Below are positions 1-12,789 of a DNA stretch of 64,000 bases, piece after piece. The stretch is from Anticarsia gemmatalis (taxonomy: Eukaryota; Arthropoda; Insecta; Lepidoptera; Erebidae), in contig NC_134755.1 of NCBI RefSeq assembly GCF_050436995.1, positions 4,527,001 through 4,591,000 on the forward strand. The letters are read 5' to 3'. The position numbers were made by a program, and so were the translations under genes. The notes beneath the pieces were generated by a model, which was not told where the DNA came from, did no database searches, and saw only the letters and a program-made list of their open reading frames with translations. Within the stretch, counting starts at the first letter, position 1. The number at the start of each line of letters is the position of its first letter.

Positions 1-857
1 CAAATATAGAAATATACAAATTCTTGACCTGAATTTTAACCCAATAACTGAGCAATAAAAAGCTGCCAATTAAGCCTCTCGATCCGTTGGGCCACACGAG
101 CGCTAAAATATTTTAATTAACAATAATATAATCAACGCACTGATATATCAAAAATAAATTATGATACAGATTTGTTTTATAGACCAATAAATCTATTGGA
201 TTGTTTGCATAATAATATTTTGTTATTACTGAAATTAATTACGAGATTTAAGGCTCCTAAAAGTGGCCTTAAAACTAACAAAGTGGAATTGTATGAAAAT
301 AAATGTCAAAATTGCATCTGTTAAGATAACTAGTACTTCATTGTTCAACTATGGTAGCCCGTGCGACGAATAAGGACTTGCACGGGACTCTCAGACAGCG
401 GAAGATTTCCTTTATTTGTGGATTCCATAAATTGTTTATAAAACTTACTAGCTGATCGTCACACAATTTTAATATTAATAATGTATGAATACACTAAAAT
501 ATCGTATTGAGAAAAGTAATGCAAACATTATTAATTAGTAGCGTCTATTTCATTTTCACAAAATAAATTATTTTTATTGAAACATCTTTCAAAAGATTTT
601 AATCTCATCCATCATTATATTGGATACTTTAATTATATAGTTTCTCATATAAACCCACAATTTAAAAGCATCTTTTGTTACGAATAATAATATGGTTACT
701 TTTTCAAATAAAGCTCTTTCATTCAATCTTTTCAAATGAAAATCAAAATAAATACTCAAAGACTGATATGGATTAAGAAATAATACAGGCCATCAATATC
801 AATTAATTGGAGAACCAATATTGTTTCGAGAAGAAAAAAGAGACAGATATATCAAAG
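1..857. other. Gene-free AT-rich DNA
   Basis: No coding exon, RNA gene or clear repeat seen. Confidence 0.5.
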
Positions 858-1109
858 ACTAGCTGACCCGCGCAACTACGCTTGCTTCACATAAGAGAGA
901 ATGGATCAAAATTTTCCCCATTTTTATAACATTTTTCACTGGTACTCTGCTCCTATTGGTAGTAGCGTGATGATATATAGCCTATAACCTTCCTCGATAA
1001 ATGGACTATCTAAGATTTTTTCAAATCGGACCAGTAGTTCCCGAGATTAGCGTGTTCAAACAAACAAACAAACAAACTCTTCAGCTTTATAATATTAGTA
1101 TAGTATAGA
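858..1109 (+). repeat. Dispersed repeat family A, copy 1
   Basis: It starts CTAGCTGACCCGCGCAAC and ends TTTATAATATTAGTATAG after a run of CAAA units. It is nearly the same as 2832-3073 and shares its start with 18177-18650. The family is widespread in Lepidoptera as I recall; its class is not established here. Confidence 0.75.
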
Positions 1110-1924
1110 TGATATAAATTAGCTTACTATTGTTATAAAATTATTGATAGGTACAATTGAGATTACGTCTTTTAACTAAGAATTTATTTGCAATCATTTT
1201 AATAAATTTTATTTACATGTGTATAACGTCATACTATTGTTTTTCGGTAATGTCCTACAGCGGTACTAATTTGAGGGAAGGTTTTAGGTCTTGAGTCCAC
1301 CACATAAACATTATACTACAAAATGTAATTTAGTTATTATGTATACGTACTCTTCTCTGGGTTAGTCTTGTGTGTACCAGGCGTGATATTGTGTGTGTAC
1401 ATTTTTAAACTTAACGTTACAATTTAAATAAAGAAAAAAATCGCCATTCCATTACATCTAAAATCCTTCAGAATTAAAAGTGATGTCATGTTAATCTCAA
1501 GATCTATGGAATCGCCAATTAGTCTGAGTGGAAAGTATACTTTTCAATTCTACGGACAATGTTTGAAAGTTGTTCGAGCACTTTATTAAAATTAGCTTTT
1601 TTTTTCTACTTCGTTAATTGGATTATCGGATGCTCATCGCCAGTTCTCAAACTTTTTCCCGATAAGATTAAAATGAGTGCAGTTATGAAATGTCTGTCAG
1701 CGACTTGAGATCTTGTGAACATAATTTTGTTATCTTAAATTATGGAAATTGATATTTGAATTGAGGCTTTTTTGTCTGATAGAACGATATTTTTTATCTC
1801 GTATGGTGACATGTTTTGAAATGTTATTAATGTATACTTATATATTTTTTTATGGTAGTTTAACACCAGTCGACCCATTGTTATCTGCAACTATCTATCA
1901 ATGTCGATCAACCTTTTTATATTA

Positions 1925-2095
1925 TAAATCCGAAAGTTTGTAAATATGGATGGATGTATGTTTATTAATTTTTCACGAAAAAGCTACTGGACGGATTTTA
2001 ATAACACTTGGTACATAAAGCTCACAACTGGGATGAATACATAAGATACCCGGGAAATCTTTACACGCTTAGGAACTCGCGGGTAAAAGCTGGTC
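1925..2095 (+). repeat. Fragment of another dispersed insect repeat
   Basis: Contains the GGATGGATGTATGTTTATTA, AAGCTACTGGACGGATTTTA and CGCGGGTAAAAGCTGG segments familiar from RTE-like 3' regions in insect genomes. Recognised from memory; no second copy in this window. Confidence 0.4.
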
Positions 2096-2831
2096 TTTTA
2101 TAATAATACAATTGACCGATTTATATGATAGCCCTCTTAAAGTAATTAAATTTATAGAATAAGTCTAGAGAAATACGATATTGCCAGAAACTATTGACCT
2201 TACGAGTTTTTGTTTGTCAAAAGAACGTCTCAATAGCCCAAACAATTATAGTAGAGGTTAATTAATCCTTGAAGGACATACAAGACGTAATTTATGACTA
2301 TCGTGAAAGAAGATATATGACAAAAACTTAGGCTTTTTATCTATTTAGAAAAACAGACGTTTTCGAAAGAACAAAGGATTTTTCATTTCAAATGTGTAAT
2401 TTACAAAAAGGATTCGGTGTCCAAACAAAATAACTTACAGCCCAAAACTTTTTCTATGCAAGGATTGCTTTTTGCCATCAGTTAGTGTTTTGTGCTTTTA
2501 GTGAAAAGTCGTATTATTTGACGTTAAGTATTGTTTTTGCAACCATTAGATAATCATTTTCGTACAAAATATACAAATCAAAGCTTCCAGTAAACTGTTT
2601 TTAAAGTGTAATCAGAAACACATTACTTAAGAACTCAAAAAGAAACTAAAAGTAATGTAATGAGCCCTTAATTTACCTCAATAAAATCCAGACCGGGACT
2701 AACAGACAAGTTAACGCACCAATCTATTGTTGAAAAAAGCATAATATAATTTTATTATGCTATCTATTAAATATCGAACAGCCGTTCGATTTAGTGTGGT
2801 GTTCTTATAAATTGCACATTTATTATATTAT

Positions 2832-3073
2832 CTAACTAGCTGACCGCGCAACTTCGCTTGCGTTACATAAGCGTTAAAAATTTTCCCCGTTTTTGTAACA
2901 TTTTTCACTGCTCCTATTGGTAGTAGCGTGATGATATAAAGCCTATAACCTTCCTCGATAAATGGACTATCTAACACTGAAAGAATTTTTCAAATCGGAC
3001 TAGTAGTTCCTGAGATTAGCGCGTTCAAACAAACAAACAAACAAACTCTTCAGCTTTATAATATTAGTATAGA
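2832..3073 (+). repeat. Dispersed repeat family A, copy 2
   Basis: Same orientation and nearly the same length as copy 1, with the same ends, a small internal deletion near 2880 and an insertion near 2980. Confidence 0.75.
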
Positions 3074-6000
3074 TTACAAAATTTTCTTGCAAAAAAAAAC
3101 TAATCAAATTGACTTATCAAAAGAACTCAAGAAATTGCGAATTCATACCCTTGATTTTTTTTGAAAATCAATAAAAAAGCACGTATTATAAATACAAAAA
3201 AAATCGAGCAACTTTTATGTCATCCTGTACTAAATTTAAAGACATTCTTTGATTCAAGTTTACAGTTTTTATTTGTTAAACATGTTTCATTCAATCTGTT
3301 TATGAAATAAACAACATTATACAAGAATCACATAGGAATACTTCACTATAATTCCAGCGTCATAACTTTGAATATCGCGGGATAGTACGGGAACTTTGTT
3401 GCCCGAGGGTAATTGATCAAACTTAGACAGTTGCAGGAAAGTATGTGTACTTTACTAACTCATTTTGTTAATGCAATTCACAAGTTATGCACCCACATTG
3501 TTTCCTTAGGTGTGCGAAAACTTCCAAACTTCGAAAGCTTGGCAGGCAAATATCTTTTGAAAGTGTTGCTGTAGTATATGCGCAGACTGCGTTCCGTGTG
3601 TCAACAATATTTAACACGATCCTGTTTTATGATGGAGTACATTTTTTTTAAAATATTGCTTGACTATTTCGATGCTCGTTGCCTGTTAACTGAATACGCT
3701 TATAAAACATGTCGTATAATTGCTGACTAAAAAGGTTTTTCTCCCATTTTCTTCATGGCCTCACAAAAAGAGAGCTATTTCATTATTGTAAAGTGAGGTT
3801 TTGAATTCCATCGCCCGCTTATCCTATTGAAATCAAATAACAAACACAAAACCATATTTAATCCCCCGAATAATTTCGGTAACCAAAACACTAGGCACCT
3901 CGAAGCAATCACGGCTATGCTTTTAATATTACAATTTCAATTAGCGCCCGCTAATCCATTAACACCTGTCAAAAGCCCGCGGGGAAACAAACAGATCTAT
4001 TCAAAACTCCGGAACTGCAGAAACACTCGATAACAATAATCTTATTTACACTCGCAATCCAAAGTTCTACACTTGAAAATTGATCAAGGAAACGAACCTC
4101 CTAAAATATTAAGCAAACTTTATCCAACTCTAATTAATAAGTTTATTTTGAAATATCGTTTTCATCGAAACAAAAACTTTTGTTAATGAATGTTCGCAAA
4201 GAGAGATATAATTATACTTTAGAATGTTGAGGCATTTAAATTGTTTCGTATACTTTGGTTGGAGTAATAAGATTAATATAAATGTATTTCACCCATGAGG
4301 GAATACGAACAGCTATCTAAGAATTTGCAGTCGTGCCAGATTATTTAGTTTCACTGTTCATTTACTTGTTTGCTACCATTACTATTAACGAGGTTTTCTT
4401 TAAAAAATATATTTTTTTATTACACAAGGCGTAATTATACTTGTTAAATTCATTAAAACGGAAAATAAATTCATCAATATACAATAATATTTAAAAGGTA
4501 TTCGAGTACCTGAGTGCCCAACGCAACTCAAGGTAATCTTTTCGGAGGTCAAAAATGACCTAAGTATGTTTCATTCCCGCACCTTTACCTGAATCAAACT
4601 TCGAATGATATTAAGAAAGATTTCTGACCGCGGTCCAATTTGTGCATATAAAATCTGAGCAAGACCAACTTGAGTCAAACATACGAATAGACAATCTTAT
4701 TTAAATAATTCTATTATTCTCCTTTCACAAACACAAAGTCAAACATTGGTTTAATGTAAATTATTAAAAGTTTGCTCACTATGATATCCTATCCATACAA
4801 ACAAATTTGGATTTAGAATAATATTTTATTGAAATTAATGCCCCATCACATAATAAGTATTAGGTTTTATAACACAAAGTTGTTTAATCGCTAAATAAAC
4901 TAACACGGACGATGTGACGTGAGCTTTAACCTCAACCCAACCATGAATTTACATTAAAATCCCCTTGACAAAAGGTTACACATTATTTGTGTAAGTACCT
5001 ACGTTAAGTTTGAATAATTTTATCAAATTGTTTACTGAACCCTTTAATTATCGTAAACTCCGTCCTTTGTAAACATAAATTATTTGAAAAAGCCGAATTT
5101 TTCGTCCATCCCCTATCCAAATTTATTCCGGTGGGTTGAAAAAGTAGGTTTTATTAAAAAAGTTTCGCCGTCCCGACAGAGCGGTCATCGGGGCAGTGGT
5201 CTTAATCACTTGGGTTCACCGGATTTTCATCGATGTGGGTCTTAATTCAATTTTTGGTTGATCAATTGCTATCCAGTTGTCTATAAGCGTACCTTGAAAT
5301 GATATCGAAAAACGATCTGTCGGACACTTTTATTGTTTCAATTATTTATGGAGTCAATTTCGATTACCATTGGCAACTTCATAAGGCTGTATCATAACTC
5401 AACACCGGAAACTCACGTTATTGAATCCATTGTTTTTGGGAACTTTATTTTTCAGTATAACTTACCTATGGTGAAGTTACACTGCAGTGGAATATAAAAT
5501 TGGAAACAATATGAGGTAGTGGTTTTATTTGGTCAACTGTATATCAAAATATGCATGTATTCTCATCACACCAACTTTTTGTGAGCTCTCTATTAAATTA
5601 ATCATACTTGTACAATATTGAATTATAATGTTGAATTTTTCACAACGATATTCGTCTTTCATAAAATGCATATAGACTAATAAAAGATTTTGGACGATTA
5701 TGCACGATGTCTAGACATGAAAAAAACTAAATTAATTAGTAGACAGAAATCCTCTATCTATTAAATCATGTTCCAAATAGCTGCATATTTTTAATGGCTT
5801 TAATATTCTGTAAAACGCATTGGGAATGTCACAAAAACAATATTATCAGAAGCCAGTCAAAGCAGAAATCTAAGTTAGTCTAATATCTTCAAAGTTTATG
5901 TAGGTTGAGTTGAAGAATGTGTAAATTTCTGCAGCGTAAGGAGCAAAACTCCTTTGGATTCCAGTAACAAGTTAGAGTAAAACTTACAAAGTGAATAGAC

Positions 6001-6499
6001 CGCAATATCTTGACGAAGTAGATTGTCATCGACTTTGCCGTCAAAGCACGCTGAACGAAACAACTTTGTAGCCGCAAAACCTCAAGCTAAAATGGCAGTA
6101 TAAATATAAAAACTGGGCTTTCATTTATCTTTGCAACTAGTTTCAATATGAATATTACAAACAGTCATTTGCAATCTGAACTAGCTCTTGCCTGCGACTT
6201 TATCTTCATGGGAAACTTTTTCGAGTTAAAAAGTATTCTGTGTGCTAATCCAGTACATGAGTGCCGAATTTCATAAAAGTCAATTCGGTAATTTTGGCGT
6301 GATTAGATAACAAATATCAATCCAAACTTTCACATATTTATCATATTAATACAGATTTTAAAAAACATTCAATTAAAATAGCTACGAAATTTCTTTAATG
6401 AAAATTAATAATTTTGACTCTGTAAATCACAATCTTTAAAAATGTTTTTAAAGATAAAACCCAATAAATGTCACAGTTAAATCTAAATTGAATTCGTAG

Positions 6500-6745
6500 T
6501 TACAGGACAGTTGTATATTCGAAACACTCACTAACGATTGAGTTGAAGTTGATATCGGAATTCTTTTGATGCAATTTACAGTGTGAAACGACGCGACGGA
6601 TTTTAACGAATGCCATCACGGAATCACGATACTCGTCAGGTCGATATACTCTAATGTTCGCTACAGCCTCATCGGAATAATTCCGAGCCCTTTTTTTGGA
6701 TTCCGTAAAAACGGTACCCTTTCTACTAACTACTCCGTTGTCCAT
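6500..6745 (-). CDS. Unassigned 81-codon open frame
   Basis: The minus-strand frame has a charged, protein-like first half (TESKKRARNYSDEAVANIRV) and starts with MDNGVVSRKG. It has no family I recognise, no splice partner and no neighbour that would explain it. It could be a worn transposon fragment or chance. Confidence 0.15.
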   Translation of the reverse strand: MDNGVVSRKGTVFTESKKRARNYSDEAVANIRVYRPDEYRDSVMAFVKIRRVVSHCKLHQKNSDINFNSIVSECFEYTTVL

Positions 6746-9568
6746 CCTTCTCTCTGTTTTTTAGCAGGCTTGTATCTCAGCAACCAAGATATCTACTTAT
6801 TTAGCTATTTATAGCTATTGTGTAACTGCCTAGAGATTACTTTACTAACGATGTATTTCTGCTAACGCTATAACAACACTTTAAAAACATGCATACATAA
6901 AACGACGCCCTTTTCCTTTTTCCTTCCTTTTTTCTTTTTCAAAGGGTAGGGACCAATAAACAAAACATAATTGAATAAATATTTAACTAGAACTGAAGAA
7001 AAAACTTTAATATTTGTCCGTTTGAACATTCCGTGTTCGACTCCGACTCGCTCTTGGTAGGTTTTTAAGCAATCTTCCCTTGACGGCGTTAGACGTAATC
7101 CTATGCTTATCGCTTGGGATGTTGAGATCTCGATGGCTAGGTTGTTACGTTTATCTTTTCTGTTAGGTTTTACTCCTCCCTAGGTGCCAACGCCAAGGTT
7201 AGCTTGAGGAAGTTTCATAAATTGACCAATTTACTTTATACATTGGTTTAACTTTTGAGTTGTATTTTCTTTTGAGTGGCGCGCTATTTATTTAAGTGAT
7301 TAGTTGCTCTAATTTATCATAAAATGTATTATTTAAGATGGTATTACTATTAGCTGCGTTTCTCAAACTGGTAAAGTATTTTTTAGTCTGAAATTATACG
7401 TCTTATGTATGTGTCGTATATTAATAACACGATGCATTTTCTGTCATATTACTTATCACATCAAGTTCAATTATATAAATCTTGTTTCAAAGCGTTACAT
7501 TAGTTAGGCTAGTTCACAATACTTTCCTATAACAGTGACCTAATCCTCAAATCAGGGCAGTCCTAAAATAATGTCATCTCGAAATAATCTTAAGCACCAT
7601 TAACTTAAAGATGGAAGTGTAACCGCACGTTAAATTAAACATCCCTTTTACGTCAAAGTTATTTCCATCGAGGCTTCATTGTGAAAACTGTAACAAAAAA
7701 GTAAAGAACGAGCCACCGTAATAACGTCATTACTGAAGGTCCTTGATCCAAATGTCTCCATTGTATTAAAACGGTCACACCTCCGAGAAAATTTACATTT
7801 TAGTACAGATTTTATACAGCAGATAGTTTGTTACTAATTGTTTGGAATGAGCGGCTAACTAACCGCGGTCCTGATATAAAATTATTTGTTTCTTCATACT
7901 GTTCAATTGCTTAGAAATTATATGTGAAACTTGTTCCTAATGTTAATAACTTATAACACTTATACAAAAATAATAAAGCGATCTCTAATAATTCATGGCT
8001 TACAGTATTAAGAACCGCATGCCAGTAATAAAACAGTAATGCACTAATGACGACGATAAAGCTAATTTACCTCATCCCATAAAACTTTACACGCGGTGCA
8101 ATTTACAATGAATATACAAAGAAGCACTTAGTGAGAAGCCATAAAACACAGCCGTCAAACAGGCGTACAGTAAGCCGCAAACCGTCAGCAAACAGAGAAA
8201 ACGTTCATATACAAAATTTCCCCGAACGACGTGTAATTTTGCAAAATGACGTATAAAATTTGCACGATGACGTCACATTATGACATTACGCACGGTTATG
8301 CACATTTTTCGTATGTAAATCCCTCCTGTATACGTTTAACATAAATTTTAATGGCAGGGTGCTTGTAGTTGCTACACGTTGGCGTAATGTCGTTACTATA
8401 GTAATGTGCAAAGACATAAATTCAAATTGTAGGTGGAAATTTTAGCAAACTTTGTACTAAGCAAAATGCAATATTTATCGAAGTATGCTGCAAAATGACA
8501 CGTAAGCTTGCATTAAAGTATGTGTTTCCGCGAAAGTTTAAGCAGGCTGTATTTACATTTTGAGAGTTGCGTCACAATACGGATAATATAGAATAAGAAA
8601 ATAATGTTATTGAAAGCCAATTTAATGGTACGATTGCATGATTCAACACATATTATTATATCTTGTGAAATGCCTCTTTGTTTCTATTACACCAAGTTCA
8701 AGTCGTTGCATAGTAAATAATGGAATAACACATCGTATTCAAATTCAAGAAGTAAATATTTTAGAGAGGTCAACTACAGAAATAACATTTGAAGCACAAT
8801 AACATACACAATACGAATAAAAGTCTTAGCAGAAAAAATGTATATCCCAACTACCTCTTATATTAGGTAAATCATATTACTAAACACACAAATCAAAATG
8901 GCAAATAGAAGCTCTTTTCTACGATAACACAAGCCCATACATAACAAATAGGGTTATATTTTATAGGAATCTAAAGTAATTCCGATGTCTACAGCCAATC
9001 TTGAGCAGGAAATGGATTCAATATAGTTATGGTTTTCTATTTCCGTCCACAAACAATCGTAAAAGGTCACAAAGTATGAGTAGGGTCTTACTTACCCTCG
9101 GTATTATGTCGATATCGAGACCTTAATAGCGAAATATAGTGGGATACCCATGACTCTCCGTTGGGAACAGATTTTGTACAAGTGTTAAACTGAAAAGTTT
9201 CTGTTATTGTCACGTTTCTTTGTGCATTCTTTGCAATCAGAAATCGACGTGTTAGCTACTAACAAATTTAGTTTTGAGGTGTATTTGCAATTACCTTATG
9301 TTAGCCTAAATAAATGCATTTTACCAATTACTGCCCCTCTCTTAGAATCACAACGAGTAAATACGTGTTGTGGATTATAGAAAATGACAAATTATTTTTG
9401 TTTTGAGTTAACCATAATAATTTGCGAGACACATTGTCACAATATACTTAAAAAAATTAAGCAATGACTTTGGTAGCAGGTACTGTAAGGTTTGCTTTTA
9501 AATTATGGTTATTTGTTTTCTGATGTCATTCAAGTTTCTAATTATTTTCAATATGCTGTTGTGTTGTG

Positions 9569-9601
9569 CACCATGTCAGTGTTCATTTTACTGACATGGT
9601 G
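9569..9601. repeat. 12-bp perfect inverted repeat
   Basis: CACCATGTCAGT and ACTGACATGGTG are separated by 9 nt. No coding context. Confidence 0.6.
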
Positions 9602-12600
9602 ACGTAATTATGCGTGCCAACAACGCGGCATCTAACCGGGTGTATTACGGTGCATACAGAGTAAAGCATTCATTTCACGTCCACAAATTAGAACTGTCAC
9701 ATGTATTTTGCTTTATTATACGTATTTTTAGTAATAGTTTTGCTTTAAAATCATCTGAATATTTATAGTTCTTTGCGGATATATTGTTCCTCAGTAATGA
9801 CACGACAGTGACTGGTGGTGTTCTCCGAAACGCAGACACTTTCAACTCTCGACTCTTTATTGAAGATTGCTGCTACTCTACATTACAAAATACTTAGCAA
9901 TTCTCTTATTAACTAACTCTTATAAACTTACCCGCTTATTCATAATCACACTATAAACCTATTTTAGTTAAAAACTACTAAAATATGTTTTCTCTTTGTC
10001 ATTTCACTAAGGAGTGAAAGAAACAAAACTCTTTATAAGCCTTTCATAACTTCTTATATTTTTATGAATTTAGGGTTTGAGTTTAGGTGGATTGGTACGT
10101 ACACTTAAAGTTTTGAATTAGTGGTATGTTGGCGGATATCGAGTAGGGTAAAATTCAAATCCAATCCTTCCAATCGTAAATCTAATACTTTAACCTAGTA
10201 CTGTTTCGTAATTTTAATTGTCAAAACGCGAGAGGGGAAATATTTGCAGATTTTCACATTTAAAATTTCAGAGGGTGTGATAAACCTTTTTCGTCTCAAA
10301 AATTCTAAGGGTGTACTTATGACTCGATGGATATTAGAACCTCCCTTCAAAGAAGGTTGTATGTCAATCACGTTCAGGACAGTCCCAAACAAACAGAGGT
10401 CCTTGATCGATTATAAAATGTTTTAGTACTCACGTCTGAGACAACATTGCGAATAGAAAGAAGCTAAATATTGTTGAAAGGTTTTAGGAATCATGAGCGT
10501 TTGAGTCATAAACTTTATTTGATATTAAAATATTTTACAATGGCTTCGACTCCTATATAATAAAATTTTGAAGTTCTTCTGAATTTATTGTATTTGTAAT
10601 TTAACACATTTTACGCATATTTTTATTTGGTTCTCTTTCCTTCTGATTTTGAAATTATTCTTTCTTGATCTATCATAATTTTATAGTCTTGCTTAACAGC
10701 AAAGTGCGTGTAAAAAAACATTAGTAAAAACAAAACCTGCACACAATGAATGTTCCAGGTTTACATTAATTTTTACCTAACATTTCATATCATGGTAATT
10801 TTGGGCACAGAAAACTTATTAAATATTCGTGGTACTACGTAGTTGGTCCGATAATCTTTGAGAGCTTTTTGCTAGTAATGGGTTTACGATAATCCTACAA
10901 CAGGATTACTGGGACGGAAACAAAAATGTCCGCCACAAAGGTTTGCTGTAGACAAATAATTACATGCGAGGATAGTTTATGTAGATAGTTTGATAGTGTT
11001 TAACTTTATGGGTTACTAGAGAGCGTACTGATACTGTATATTATAGCACACACTTGGACAGTATAAACAAAATGCATCGTTTACCGGTTTCAATGAAATC
11101 TCTTTTGCTCCAGTGAAATCAATGGGTGAAAAAAAAAATCCTCAATTTTATCATCATTTCTCGTATGTTTTACGGACCCTGAACCAAATTCACGACTGTT
11201 TTACAACTATCTACGGTACACAAATGGAAGTAAATGCAATTCAGTAACAACCACCAATATAAAACTCCCTAGAAATAAAATAACAATGAGTCGTATCGAC
11301 ACTTACCCGTCACTAAAATAAGGGTTCACCCACATTACGCGTCTAAACAAACACTCGATCAGAATGAAAGATAATAAAAATTGCATCTTACCATCGAGTT
11401 CTTTTGTCTACGGCGATTTTATGTCCACCCTTATTGACCAGGAAATCACTTTATTGCGTTTTTGATAGGGATCTGAGGGATTATTCTGTTGAAGGTTTCT
11501 TAGAAGAAATATCAATTACCCGTCTAAATGAGGTGAGCTTAATGCTTCGCTGAAAACCGTCCGAAGTTACGTTGAAGCAGTGTAAATCGATTAAAATGTA
11601 CTAAACTTTGTTGTAGTTTGTATTTTTTTATATTTTATTAAGAAAATAAACAAAACGTCCATATTTTTAGATTACTGATTATTATAAAAAGTGAATGCTA
11701 AATACAATTAATAATGGACCAAAAAATTTTTATATGATATTTTCCATTCAAATCACGTAATTTTAAATTCACATTTGTTCTATTTTATTCGCAATCCTAG
11801 CGCAAAACACATTGACAAGAGTATTCTACAACTGAAAATATGCATAATTGGGCAAAAAGCAATCCTCAAACTAAGTAATTACTCATTTGAACGAGCAACG
11901 AATCCCGCAAAACATTTTTCAAATTTGCATATTCAGAATAAGGCGCCAAATGTATTATTAAGCACCACTGTCCCGTAATTGTGTTCAATGAAGCAAACGT
12001 GTTGGCGTGTTTGCCAAACATCGGCCAATGTTTCATCCAACCCTGTTCTTTTATTCATAACAGCAAGACTATTATATATTTATCAAAATCTGTGTACTTG
12101 CTCTCTAAGTACCCTTTGCGAATAACCATTGCCTGGATTTCACTTTAAAGGCCTAAGCTCGAGAGGGTTCAAGCGCTTTAGAGAAATACATCGAATTGTT
12201 TATTAACACTTGAATTAGTAATGAACTCAACTATGAAGCTTTAATGAATTGGCTTCAAGTTAATTTTGGGAGAAACAATGATTGATTAGATTTTGATAAG
12301 TCAAAAGTATAAAAAATATTGTGCTTTGTAGGAGAAGTAATAAAAACATTGCATATTATTTTAATGATTTAAACTAAACAGGTACCTACCTACAGAAATT
12401 TAGCTTAAAGCTGTCTTTAAATCAGCTTCACTTAAGATTTAAACATTCACGCAAAAACGTATAGTTTTAAAATTATTTACTTTAAACCAAACACACCTAC
12501 TGACGTTTCGAACTGATTGCTAATTCATAAATGTAAGGCGTCTGACTATAACATGAAAGTTATCTTACATTGTTTCACACTATAGAATGCATACCTATTC

Positions 12601-12789
12601 TAGCCAATTATCCGTGTGTATGTATTGTCACGCACCTACGTTATTGCGGTATACTGCATACTGGTGCAACACGATGAACAATAGATGCACAGCTGAGCAA
12701 AGATCATATCATTACTGAAAAGGTAATAAGACATTCGGTGTTAATAGCGCTGTAGTATTTTTTATTTATTAAAAGCAAAAAAATTTATA

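Larger units (their letters stand above)
3074..12789. other. Long gene-free region
   Basis: Only chance frames, apart from the weak frame at 6500-6745 and the small hairpin at 9569-9601. A CRE-like TGACGTCA occurs near 8269 without a gene nearby. No exon with convincing splice sites was found. Confidence 0.5.

Noticed and set aside
8255..8290. CRE-like TGACGTCA and repeated TGACG motifs
   Set aside because: No gene within several kilobases to regulate; such octamers occur by chance.
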